Under the pieces are notes generated by a model, which saw nothing but the letters and a program-made list of their open reading frames with translations, was not told where the DNA came from and ran no database searches. This document shows positions 10,126-17,239 of a stretch of 55,636 nucleotides of DNA, piece by piece. Within the stretch, counting starts at the first letter, position 1, and each line of letters starts with the position of its first letter. The stretch is from Halalkalibacter alkaliphilus. Its GTDB lineage: Bacteria > Bacillota > Bacilli > Bacillales > Bacillaceae_D. Location: contig NZ_JAKRYL010000027.1 of assembly GCF_023555415.1 (NCBI RefSeq), positions 1 to 55,636 of the forward strand. Reading direction: 5' to 3'. Both the position numbers and the translations under genes were made by a program.

Positions 10126-10347
10126 ATGTATGTCGGAAGAGACATGACGGAACTTTCCATGATGTCAATTGATCAATGGACAGATAAAGAGCTAGCTTAT
10201 TTTCATCATGGATTACAACAGATGACCCCCTACCTTAATGCCGAAGGTGCCAGTATCCATCGAGAAATTATTCGTGAAATAGAAGCAAGAGGCGGCCTGC
10301 ACCAAGAAGCAACTTGGACGCAAGGTACAAAACCTCATTATGATTGA
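10126..10347 (+). CDS. yfhS: YfhS-like small protein
   Basis: A 73-residue soluble protein (MYVGRDMTELSMMSIDQW) with a well-placed AAGGAGG site. The ELAYFHHGLQQM and HREIIREIEARGG segments resemble B. subtilis YfhS, which lies beside fabL. It is divergent from fabL. No domain of known function; in B. subtilis yfhS has been linked to sporulation only loosely. Confidence 0.65.
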   Translation: MYVGRDMTELSMMSIDQWTDKELAYFHHGLQQMTPYLNAEGASIHREIIREIEARGGLHQEATWTQGTKPHYD

Positions 10348-10350
10348 TGA

Positions 10351-10507
10351 GGGCTGTCCAAAAAGGTGTGATTTTGACCTTTTGGGACAGCCCCGAAGCA
10401 ATGAGCGGAGTCGCTACATTTCTTTAAAGCCTTGAGAGGAGTGGGTTTCTCCTCTTAAGGCGCGTAGCGAACGGAGCCATTGCCACCCCTGCTCTTTTAG
10501 ACAGCCC
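10351..10507. repeat. MITE-like composite repeat: terminator hairpin plus dispersed palindrome
   Basis: The element is bounded by GGGCTGTC (10351-10358) and its inverted copy GACAGCCC (10500-10507). The left part, 10351-10393, is a 17-bp stem with one mismatch that can act as the yfhS terminator. The right part has an outer stem GCAATG/CATTGC (10398-10403, 10478-10483) and a central 13-bp hairpin (10429-10441, 10449-10461) around TGGGTTT. The reverse complement matches the tandem units at 54555-54913, and a decayed fragment of the left part is at 11573-11620. No target-site duplication is obvious. Confidence 0.7.
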
Positions 10508-10589
10508 GAGAAATCATAGATGTCTTATATAGGAATTTAACCACTTTTGCTATAAAATTATAGTAGAAATGTTCAAAGGAGTGGTCGAA

Positions 10590-11576
10590 ATGAAAGCGGT
10601 TGTTTATGAAACATACGGAGATCCTAATGTTTTATCTGTCTCTGACGTACCAAAGCCATCAATACAGGAGAATGAAGTTCTCATACATGTAAAGGCAAGC
10701 GGTATTAATCCAGTTGATACATATTTTAGAAAAGGAATACGCCAAGTTGAATCATTTCCTCACATCCCCCACTTTGATTTAGCAGGTGAGGTTGTGGAAG
10801 TTGGAAATAATGTAAAAAACATCCAAGTCGGTGATCGCATTTGGGCAACCAATGCTAAAGGGGCTTCTGCTGAATTCGTTGCTGTTTCTAGCGACCTTGT
10901 TTTCCCTCTTCCTAAGAAGTTGAATTATGATGAAGGAGCAGCTATTGCTATGCCATATATGACTGCTTATCTCTCTTTATTTAACAGAGGCCAACTAAAA
11001 GAGGATGAGTCAGTACTTATTTTCGGTGGAGCCGGAGCTGTTGGTCATGCCGCCATTCAACTCGCTAAACATGCAGGTGCCTACGTTATCACAACTGCTA
11101 GCAATGAAGACAAAGCAGCTATTGCAAAAGGTGCAGGAGCAGATGAAGTAGTTATATACACAGCCGAGGACCTTGTAAAACGTGTGAAAAAGCTGACAAA
11201 CGAAGCAGGGGTTTCACTTATTTTAGATATGTCATTTAGTGAAAATATGGAGAAGGATTTAGACATGGTTAAAGTTGGCGGACGTATTATTACGATTGGA
11301 TCACCTGTTAACAATACTCCTCCATTAATGTGGCGTCAATTAAATATGAAACATGCTTCACTTACCGGGGTTCTCCTCTTTACTGCCCCATTAGAAGAAT
11401 TAATGAGTGCCGGGCACTTTATATCAAAAGGGTTAGACAGTGGGGTCTTCACTTCACACATTGGAAAAGTCTTTTCTTATGGAGAAGCAGCTAAGGCTCA
11501 TGCAGCATTAGAGAGAAAAGAATATAATGGGCGTATCATCTTAGACCATACAAAGGAACAATCACAGAAGATCTGA
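10590..11576 (+). CDS. Zinc-free quinone oxidoreductase-like MDR protein
   Basis: A 328-residue medium-chain dehydrogenase/reductase. The N-terminal GroES-like domain (about residues 1-125) has GINPVDTYFRKG in place of zinc-ligand Cys/His, so no catalytic zinc is expected. The Rossmann domain carries LIFGGAGAVGHAAIQLAKHAGA (about 143-164), an NADPH-binding AxxGxxG-type loop. This is the NADPH:quinone reductase / zeta-crystallin subgroup. ATG 10590 is used because AAAGGAG is 8-9 nt upstream. Substrate unknown; it ends in a decayed copy of the 10351 repeat. Confidence 0.85.
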   Translation: MKAVVYETYGDPNVLSVSDVPKPSIQENEVLIHVKASGINPVDTYFRKGIRQVESFPHIPHFDLAGEVVEVGNNVKNIQVGDRIWATNAKGASAEFVAVSSDLVFPLPKKLNYDEGAAIAMPYMTAYLSLFNRGQLKEDESVLIFGGAGAVGHAAIQLAKHAGAYVITTASNEDKAAIAKGAGADEVVIYTAEDLVKRVKKLTNEAGVSLILDMSFSENMEKDLDMVKVGGRIITIGSPVNNTPPLMWRQLNMKHASLTGVLLFTAPLEELMSAGHFISKGLDSGVFTSHIGKVFSYGEAAKAHAALERKEYNGRIILDHTKEQSQKI

Positions 11577-11636
11577 ATTTTGACCTTTTTGATCCACCGA
11601 AGCAACGGGGTCCGTTTAAAAGTTCTTTTTTTGTTA

Positions 11637-11671
11637 AAGTTTGTTTTTATGGAGAACATAAAAACAAACTT
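11637..11671. other. Perfect 15-bp hairpin upstream of a ribosome-binding site
   Basis: AAGTTTGTTTTTATG (11637-11651) and its exact reverse complement (11657-11671) flank a 5-nt loop GAGAA. The ribosome site AAAGGAG of the next gene begins only 11 nt later. There is no T run after it, so it is not a standard terminator. Confidence 0.6.
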
Positions 11672-11696
11672 AGTTAATAGGAAAGGAGCTCTTTTA

Positions 11697-12032
11697 ATGG
11701 AAAAGGAATTGTTCTACGTCAACTTAAACCCAATTAGCATGGATACGATAAGCCCTACTAAAGTCGATGATGGACAAATGATTGAATATGAGATTGAAGC
11801 TACACCTGCTGAGAAAAAAGCGTTGGAGGATTTATTACACGAAGTGCAGTCTCATGACCTTGAACTAGGTAACTTGTTTACGTTTCGCCATTTTGATGAC
11901 GAGCAAGTTGACGAAGATAAGAACGAATATCAACGAGGATTAAATGATGTTTATGAAGAGCTTTATCGCTTAGGTACAGCCGAAACAAAACAAAAAATCA
12001 AAGAAATTCACATGATCAATGATGATCAGTAG
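11697..12032 (+). CDS. Uncharacterised acidic 111-residue protein
   Basis: A soluble, acidic protein (MEKELFYVNLNPISMDTISP) with a Glu/Asp-rich middle and a HFDDEQVDEDKNEY stretch (about residues 63-76). AAAGGAG is 8 nt before ATG 11697; the frame is open further upstream but has no ribosome site there. I do not recognise a domain. It is followed by a GC-rich terminator and preceded by a perfect hairpin. Codon use looks normal for the region, so I regard it as a real gene of unknown function. Confidence 0.75.
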   Translation: MEKELFYVNLNPISMDTISPTKVDDGQMIEYEIEATPAEKKALEDLLHEVQSHDLELGNLFTFRHFDDEQVDEDKNEYQRGLNDVYEELYRLGTAETKQKIKEIHMINDDQ

Positions 12033-12033
12033 T

Positions 12034-12058
12034 AAAGCGGGGTCTGACCCCGCTTTAT
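12034..12058 (+). terminator. Terminator of the 111-residue protein gene
   Basis: TAAAGCGGGG / CCCCGCTTTA is a perfect 10-bp stem with loop TCTGA, starting right after the stop codon. The T tract after it is weak. Confidence 0.7.
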
Positions 12059-12156
12059 TACTGTAAAGAATATTAGAGATGCAGCAATCTAAAAACCCCC
12101 CCCCAGCATAACTCGAAGAGAATATCCTTTATATTCCTTATTTTGCAGAAATCGTT

Positions 12157-12870
12157 TTAATCGGATTGTTTTTTTCGATATATTACTCTCGATAACGTAA
12201 TACTCACCTCATAAAGTAATAGTAATGGAATAATAACTAATACATCTGATAAAAAGTCTGGCGGAGTAATAAAGACAGACACACACACAAGGGCAAAATA
12301 AGCATACTTTCGTTTACGAACTAGTGCATTAGGTGTAACGAGACCAATTTTCGTTAAAAATAAAACAACCGCTGGCAATTCAAAGAGCAAAGCAATCGGT
12401 ACAGTCAACGAAAACATAAACTTAAAATAACGATCGATTGTAAACATTGTTTCAAACTGCCCATCCACCATCGACATTAGAAAGTTCATTACTAGAGGAA
12501 AGATAATATAAAACCCAAAACATAATCCTAAAATAAAGAGTAAAAGGAAAATCGGAATATAAAAAAGACCAGCAGATCTTTCTTCTTTCTTCAACCCAGG
12601 CGAGACATATTTCCATATTTGGTAGGTAATTAAAGGTATCGAAAAAGTGAGTGCAACCACTACCGAAATCATCATATATGCCCAAATTACATCTACTGGA
12701 CTAAGAATTGTTAATTTATGATCGATGTCTTTTATTAAAAATTCGTAAATACCTTTAACATTTATAAAAGACAAAATAAAAAAGGCAACGAACCCTAAGC
12801 CGATAATAATAATTCTAGTGCGCAATTCCTCTAAATGATTAACGACTGACATAGATGAAGTTTGTTCCAA
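12157..12870 (-). CDS. tatC: TatC, Sec-independent translocase core subunit
   Basis: A 237-residue six-TM protein that recognises twin-arginine signal peptides. The N-terminal VNHLEELRTRI motif is diagnostic, followed by hydrophobic segments at about residues 20-38, 70-92, 108-130, 155-178, 192-208 and 212-230. The PxxLTKIGLVTPNALVRKRKYA loop is typical. The start is TTG 12870: AGGAGGTG lies 7-8 nt upstream and the next ATG has no site. It forms a pair with tatA upstream and probably belongs to the nrt operon. Confidence 0.94.
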   Translation of the reverse strand: MEQTSSMSVVNHLEELRTRIIIIGLGFVAFFILSFINVKGIYEFLIKDIDHKLTILSPVDVIWAYMMISVVVALTFSIPLITYQIWKYVSPGLKKEERSAGLFYIPIFLLLFILGLCFGFYIIFPLVMNFLMSMVDGQFETMFTIDRYFKFMFSLTVPIALLFELPAVVLFLTKIGLVTPNALVRKRKYAYFALVCVSVFITPPDFLSDVLVIIPLLLLYEVSITLSRVIYRKKQSD

Positions 12871-12908
12871 TACTTTTCACCTCCTAAGAAATAATCTGGT
12901 ATTTTTTT

Positions 12909-12946
12909 GCTCCCAGTATAAATGCTGATGCTTTTATACTAGGAGC
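12909..12946 (-). other. Intercistronic hairpin between tatA and tatC
   Basis: On the minus-strand RNA the arms GCTCCTAGTATAAA and TTTATACTGGGAGC pair over all 14 positions (one U-G). No U run follows on this strand, so it looks like an mRNA stabilising or processing element rather than a strong terminator. It could set a tatA excess over tatC. Confidence 0.5.
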
Positions 12947-12955
12947 CTCATTTTT

Positions 12956-13153
12956 TTATGCTTTCTTTTTTTCTTCATCATCTTGTAACGGTTCCTCAAG
13001 GCTATCTGTGAGTTCCTTTGTTCCCTTTTTAAACTCTAATAATGTTTTCCCAAAAGCATTACCAATCTCGGGAAGTTTCTTCGGTCCAAATACCACAAGT
13101 GCAATAACTAAAATTAATATTAATCCTGGAATACCAATTGATCCAATCCCCAT
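12956..13153 (-). CDS. tatA: TatA, Sec-independent translocase pore subunit
   Basis: A 65-residue protein with an N-terminal membrane helix (about residues 5-22: [19 protein letters not shown]), the FGP hinge ([17 protein letters not shown]), an amphipathic helix and an acidic/lysine tail. Firmicutes use such TatA proteins without a separate TatB. AAAGGAG is well placed. It lies 68 bp after the nitrate-type ATPase with no terminator between, so co-transcription is likely. Confidence 0.94.
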   Translation of the reverse strand: MGIGSIGIPGLILILVIALVVFGPKKLPEIGNAFGKTLLEFKKGTKELTDSLEEPLQDDEEKKKA

Positions 13154-13221
13154 CTAAACGACTCCTTTTGATTAAAATTTATTGACCTAAACTTTGACGA
13201 TATGAAACTAATCATTCTATT

Positions 13222-14037
13222 TTAATGAGCAGCAGGAGTTCCATGAAGATACTCTAATAACTCTTGCTTTAATTCGTTATATACGGGCTGATTGATCAGT
13301 TCTCTCCGGTCACGAGGCCGTTTGACCGGAACTTTAATAATTGTATCAATCGTGGCTGAGGGACCGTTTGTCATGACGACAATGCGGTCAGATAAAAAAA
13401 TGGCTTCATCGATATCATGAGTGACCATAATGACGGTATCAGTACCAATATGTTCAAATTCCCTTTCATCTGTTGTACCTGTGGACTTCATCAAATTTAC
13501 AAGCTCATCTTGAAGTGTAGATCGTGTTAGAGCATCCAACGCCCCAAAAGGTTCATCAAGTAAAAGTACTTGCGGCTTCACTGCGAATGCACGGGCAATT
13601 GCCGCTCGTTGCTTCATTCCTCCTGAGATTTCATCAGGGCGCTTATGTCGATGCTTCCAAAGTCCAACTACCGTCAGAAAATGTTCAACAATCTCATCTT
13701 TCTCTGCCTTTGTACGCTTTGGGAAAACAGCGTCTACTACCTCATAGACATTTCCCCATACCGTAAGCCATGGCAATAAAGAATAGTTCTGAAAAACAAC
13801 CCCACGCTCGGGTCCTGGTCCTGTTATTCGTTTCCCATCTAAAAACACCTTTCCTGTCGTTGCCTTCTCCAGACCTGAGACGATATTCAGAACCGTTGAT
13901 TTTCCACAGCCAGAATGTCCAATTAATGAGACAAATTCTCCTCTGTCAATTAACAAGTCAACATTTCGAAGAACTTCAAAGTCTCCTTGTTTTGTTGGAT
14001 ATACCTTTCCAATATTCTGCAAATCTAAATAAGCCAT
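13222..14037 (-). CDS. nrtD: Nitrate/sulfonate-type ABC transporter ATPase
   Basis: A 271-residue ATPase of the NrtD/SsuB/TauB group that energises uptake. Walker A is GHSGCGKST (about residues 39-47), the signature is EISGGMKQRAAIARAFA, Walker B is VLLLDEPFGALD, and the switch His is in MVTHDIDEAIFLSDR. There is an insertion after ALTRSTLQDELVNLMKSTGTTDEREFEHIGTD-type sequence, seen in nitrate/nitrite importers. It directly follows the permease (6-nt gap). The nitrate call comes mainly from the ANTAR regulator and leader nearby. Confidence 0.87.
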   Translation of the reverse strand: MAYLDLQNIGKVYPTKQGDFEVLRNVDLLIDRGEFVSLIGHSGCGKSTVLNIVSGLEKATTGKVFLDGKRITGPGPERGVVFQNYSLLPWLTVWGNVYEVVDAVFPKRTKAEKDEIVEHFLTVVGLWKHRHKRPDEISGGMKQRAAIARAFAVKPQVLLLDEPFGALDALTRSTLQDELVNLMKSTGTTDEREFEHIGTDTVIMVTHDIDEAIFLSDRIVVMTNGPSATIDTIIKVPVKRPRDRRELINQPVYNELKQELLEYLHGTPAAH

Positions 14038-14043
14038 ATCGCA

Positions 14044-14889
14044 TTACCCTCCATATGTGAATCGTTTTTGAATATAATGAAATCCCCTGTCTAAAACGAG
14101 GCCGACTAATCCAATCAGTATGATCGCAGCAATTACACGTTCTAAGCTAAGTGCGTTCCAACTATCCCAAACAAAAAATCCGATCCCAACGCCACCTGAA
14201 AGCATTTCAGCAGCAACGATTACTAACCAAGCAACCCCCATACTTAAACGTAACCCTGTAAGAATATGCGGTAACGTGTAAGGTAACAAGATTTTCGTTA
14301 AATATTTCCATTTCGAAAACCGAAAGACAGCAGCTACATTGCGATGGTCTTTTGGGATGGATGAAACCCCAAAGGCAGTATTTACAACGGTTGGCCAAAG
14401 TGATGTGATAAAAATTATAAAAATTGTTGCTGGACCTACGGATTGGAAAACAGCTAATCCAATAGGGAACCATGCTAATGGTGAAACAGGTCTTAACACT
14501 TCTACAATCGGTTCAAAAATCTGTTTAAAAAATGGAGTTACCCCCATTAGAATTCCCAATGGTATGGCTACAAGGGCACCTAAAATAAAACCCGTGAACA
14601 CTCGTTGCAACGATGCGGCAAATTGAAGGGCAATTCCTTTATCATTCGGACCGTAATTGTAAAAAGGGTCGGATAGAATTGACCATAGTACACCAAAAGT
14701 ACTGATTGGACTTGGTAACGATTGGGCTGAGAATCGGCTGGCAAGCTCCCAAAGTAGAACAAGAATCGCCACGCTCCCAGCTAAGTAGCCTAATTTCCTT
14801 AAGGCATCCTTTACGTATGTGGGAAGGGCAAAGCCCTTGCCAGTACTTACTGAACTAGCTTTCACATGGTGTTCTAATTGTTTACTCAT
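14044..14889 (-). CDS. nrtB: Nitrate/sulfonate-type ABC transporter permease
   Basis: A 281-residue BPD-type permease with about six TM helices and the EAA loop region (VSSIPKDHRNVAAVFRFSKWKYLTKILLPYTLPHILTG, about residues 180-216), in which SKWKYLTKILLP is the ATPase-docking helix. ATG 14889 is chosen: GGAGGTG lies inside the last codons of nrtA, ideally spaced for it. The gene starts 2 nt from the nrtA stop, so the two are translationally coupled. It forms the transmembrane core with the ATPase downstream. Confidence 0.88.
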   Translation of the reverse strand: MSKQLEHHVKASSVSTGKGFALPTYVKDALRKLGYLAGSVAILVLLWELASRFSAQSLPSPISTFGVLWSILSDPFYNYGPNDKGIALQFAASLQRVFTGFILGALVAIPLGILMGVTPFFKQIFEPIVEVLRPVSPLAWFPIGLAVFQSVGPATIFIIFITSLWPTVVNTAFGVSSIPKDHRNVAAVFRFSKWKYLTKILLPYTLPHILTGLRLSMGVAWLVIVAAEMLSGGVGIGFFVWDSWNALSLERVIAAIILIGLVGLVLDRGFHYIQKRFTYGG

Positions 14890-14890
14890 A

Positions 14891-16162
14891 TTAAGCACCT
14901 CCATATTGCTCTAGTGATCCAGCTGGATCTTCCGGGTCAAAAATTGCGCCATCGATTTTCAATTCAAAAGGCTTCATATCATCGTCAGGAATTGCGATGT
15001 CCATTTCGGCTGCAACTTCTTTATATAGGTCCTGCATGATTAATTTGTTTGCAATTTGCTCATAATCTGGATGATTATTTAAATAGCCAAACCTCACATA
15101 CTGGCTCATAAAGAACATGGCATGGGATTTCCGTGGAAAATTCACGTTGCCTCCTTTATGGAAGAGCATATAGTCGTCTGTATAGACATATTCGCCTAAA
15201 TCACCTCCAAGATTGTATTTACCGAGCAAGCGATTTTCGATTTCTTCAGGTGGGGCGTTGACATATGCTTGATGCCCAATTACTTTCGCCGCTTCTTTGC
15301 GATTATCCAAGTCATCAAGCCACTGAGAAGCTTCAAGAATGGCTTTCATGACTCCTTTCAGTTCATCTGTTCTTTCGCTAAAGCTCTTATTAAGAACAAG
15401 CGCTTTTTCAGGGTGATCTTGCCAAATGTCTTGAGAAGATATATGAGTGAAACCAATATCCTGGCGAACACCGACTCCGTTCCAGGGTTCACCGACAGAG
15501 TACCCGTCCATGTTCCCTACTTGCATATTTGAAACCATTTGCGGTGGTGGGATCGTAATAATTTGTGTTTTGGACTGCTCAATGCCGACAGCGCCCATCC
15601 AGTAGCGTAACCAGAGGTCATGGGTTCCACCAGGAAAGGTCATCGCAAATGTTAACTCACGTTCAGCCATCGCGCTTTCGATCACACTCTTAGCTGCTTG
15701 AATATCACGGAAACCAGCTTGAACAAGATCTTTCGAAAGGGTGATTCCTTGTCCATTTGCATTGAGCAGCATTGCAATCGGCAACTCGCTACCAGCCGCT
15801 CCACCAACCCCTGTATAAACAGAAAATGGCATTCCGAAAAGGCAATGAGCTGCATCTAAGTCTCCACTTAGTAACTTATCTCGTACTGAAGCCCATGAAG
15901 CTTCCTTTGTTACTTCTACATCAACACCGTATTTCTCATAAATTCCTAATTCCTTAGCCATAACAACAGACGCACAATCAGTCAGTGGGATAAATCCTAT
16001 GGTTATCTTTTTTCCACTCCCTGACGTCCCGCTATTCTGTGGTATCGTACTTTCTTGAGTACTTCCACACGCTGCAAGAAACGCGCTTGGCACCATTAAA
16101 GCAGCGATACCTGCCATACTAGATTTTTTCAAGAAATCTCGTCTAGTAAATGATTTACTCAT
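14891..16162 (-). CDS. nrtA: NrtA-type substrate-binding lipoprotein with a Tat signal
   Basis: A 423-residue solute-binding protein of the NMT1/NrtA family. The N-terminus has SFTRRDFLKKS, a twin-arginine motif, then a hydrophobic stretch and the lipobox FLAACGS (Cys at about residue 32). It should therefore be exported folded by Tat and lipid-anchored outside. The mature part begins KKITIGFIPLTDCASVVMAKELGIY and contains GDLDAAHCLFGMPFS and NMQVGNMDGYSVGEPWNGVGV, typical of nitrate/nitrite or bicarbonate binding relatives. It heads the operon behind a structured leader. Nitrate specificity is inference. Confidence 0.87.
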   Translation of the reverse strand: MSKSFTRRDFLKKSSMAGIAALMVPSAFLAACGSTQESTIPQNSGTSGSGKKITIGFIPLTDCASVVMAKELGIYEKYGVDVEVTKEASWASVRDKLLSGDLDAAHCLFGMPFSVYTGVGGAAGSELPIAMLLNANGQGITLSKDLVQAGFRDIQAAKSVIESAMAERELTFAMTFPGGTHDLWLRYWMGAVGIEQSKTQIITIPPPQMVSNMQVGNMDGYSVGEPWNGVGVRQDIGFTHISSQDIWQDHPEKALVLNKSFSERTDELKGVMKAILEASQWLDDLDNRKEAAKVIGHQAYVNAPPEEIENRLLGKYNLGGDLGEYVYTDDYMLFHKGGNVNFPRKSHAMFFMSQYVRFGYLNNHPDYEQIANKLIMQDLYKEVAAEMDIAIPDDDMKPFELKIDGAIFDPEDPAGSLEQYGGA

Positions 16163-16262
16163 TGAATGTCCCCCTTTCGTAAAGCAATACTTCCTCTCTT
16201 GAATTTTGAAGATTCAGATAATGACATACAGTAATTCCCTCCACTTTTTTTTGCATAAAATG

Positions 16263-16311
16263 AAAAAGCCGCAAAGGCATAGTATTGTCATAGATACTGT
16301 CCTTCGCGGCT
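16263..16311 (-). terminator. Attenuator terminator in the nrt leader
   Basis: AGCCGC / GCGGCT closes the stem, followed inward by GAAGG/CCTTT pairs and an AGTAT/ATACT tip; five T follow. Its first arm shares bases with hexaloop hairpin P2, making the two structures mutually exclusive. Confidence 0.82.
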
Positions 16312-16436
16312 TCGTTGCCGAGTTACTCCACCTTCGTTGATGGAAGTCATATACAAACCAAATTGTTGTGGTTGACAGTTTTTCCTGTCATTAATTGAAC
16401 ACGTCACTGTGTCAATAGGCGTCTTCATTGATCGCC
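16263..16436 (-). promoter_or_regulatory. ANTAR-type antiterminator leader RNA of the nrt operon
   Basis: Read on the minus strand, P1 (16347-16325) is a stem with a 6-nt loop AACGAA. P2 (16320-16307) is CGGC-AACGAA-GCCG. P2 overlaps the 5' arm of the terminator (16311-16263). A further hexaloop hairpin with loop AAUGAA lies upstream (16436-16418). All three loops have A at position 1 and G at position 4, the known signature of RNAs bound by ANTAR proteins. Between the upstream hairpin and P1 are two more hairpins, one being TGACAG-GAAAAA-CTGTCA. ANTAR binding should stabilise P2 and prevent termination. An ANTAR gene is divergently encoded 190 bp away. Confidence 0.82.
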
Positions 16437-16531
16437 GTTTCTTACCCATAGGTTATAACGATCTATCTATTTCGTCAACAAAGCCTGACAGAAAATGTAA
16501 CAGATTTTCAACTAAAAAGTAATTCTGTTGT

Positions 16532-16537
16532 TATAAT
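16532..16537 (+). promoter_or_regulatory. Likely -10 element of the ANTAR regulator gene
   Basis: TATAAT lies 92 bp before the ATG. No good -35 hexamer is present at 16-18 bp upstream, so the promoter may be weak or activator dependent. Confidence 0.35.
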
Positions 16538-16628
16538 CCAATTTGAAAATAAGGTATTTTAAATGCATCTTATGTAGTTAAATACCCGACTATTTGAAAT
16601 TCAAAGACATACGGGGAGGTGGTTGGAA

Positions 16629-17225
16629 ATGATAGATCGTTTTCTTTTGTTTATAGATCCTGAAGTTAAAGACTATTATAAGCCAACTGATTCTACAAAC
16701 CTGGGTAGCAGATTACAAGATCTTGGTTATCGTGTTATTAAAACTACGGATGTATCAGCTGTTAGTACGTACATTCATCAGGTCGATGCCCTTATTATTT
16801 GCTCATCGATAGCAAATATTAAAACTTTTGCCACACAATCTCTTAATCATCGTTCTCTTCCCCTAATTTGGTGGTTCCACGAGGGTTCGTCCCTTAAGGA
16901 TGAAATATGTGAACTAGAAATTGACATTGATGCTTTGCTATGTTCAAACATGAGTAATAAAGAAATCCATTGGTCTCTTCATTTATGCTCGAATCGTTTT
17001 CTACAGCGTATCCAATGGCAAAAAGAACGAGAATTGTTACTCTCAAAATTAGAAGAACGAAAACACCTCGAAAAAGCTAAAGCTATTCTTTGCGAATTAA
17101 AAAAGATTTCTGAGCAAGAAGCATACGACTTTATACGCAAGCAAGCGATGGACGAAAGAAAACGAATGGTCGATGTAGCAATTTCAATTATTACAGCTTA
17201 TCAAATACTAGTGGCTAATAAATGA
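16629..17225 (+). CDS. ANTAR-domain antitermination regulator (NasT-like)
   Basis: A roughly 198-residue protein. Residues 1-120 look like a degenerate receiver domain (FLLFIDPEVKDYY, VDALIICSS) without an obvious phosphorylatable Asp. After a coiled-coil linker (about 130-145) comes an ANTAR domain: LEERKHLEKAKAILCELKKISEQEAYDFIRKQAMDERKRMVDVAISII. ANTAR domains bind paired hexaloop hairpins and prevent termination, and such hairpins occur in the divergent nrt leader. ATG 16629 is favoured over TTG 16623, which is too near GGGGAGG. Its signal could come through a partner; no NasS-like sensor other than NrtA is encoded nearby. Confidence 0.87.
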   Translation: MIDRFLLFIDPEVKDYYKPTDSTNLGSRLQDLGYRVIKTTDVSAVSTYIHQVDALIICSSIANIKTFATQSLNHRSLPLIWWFHEGSSLKDEICELEIDIDALLCSNMSNKEIHWSLHLCSNRFLQRIQWQKERELLLSKLEERKHLEKAKAILCELKKISEQEAYDFIRKQAMDERKRMVDVAISIITAYQILVANK

Positions 17226-17239
17226 GGAGGATAACAAAT

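Noticed and set aside
12096-12104. Run of nine C in the intergenic region after 12061
   Set aside because: It lies outside genes and may be a slippage or sequencing artefact; nothing around it suggests a phase-variable gene.
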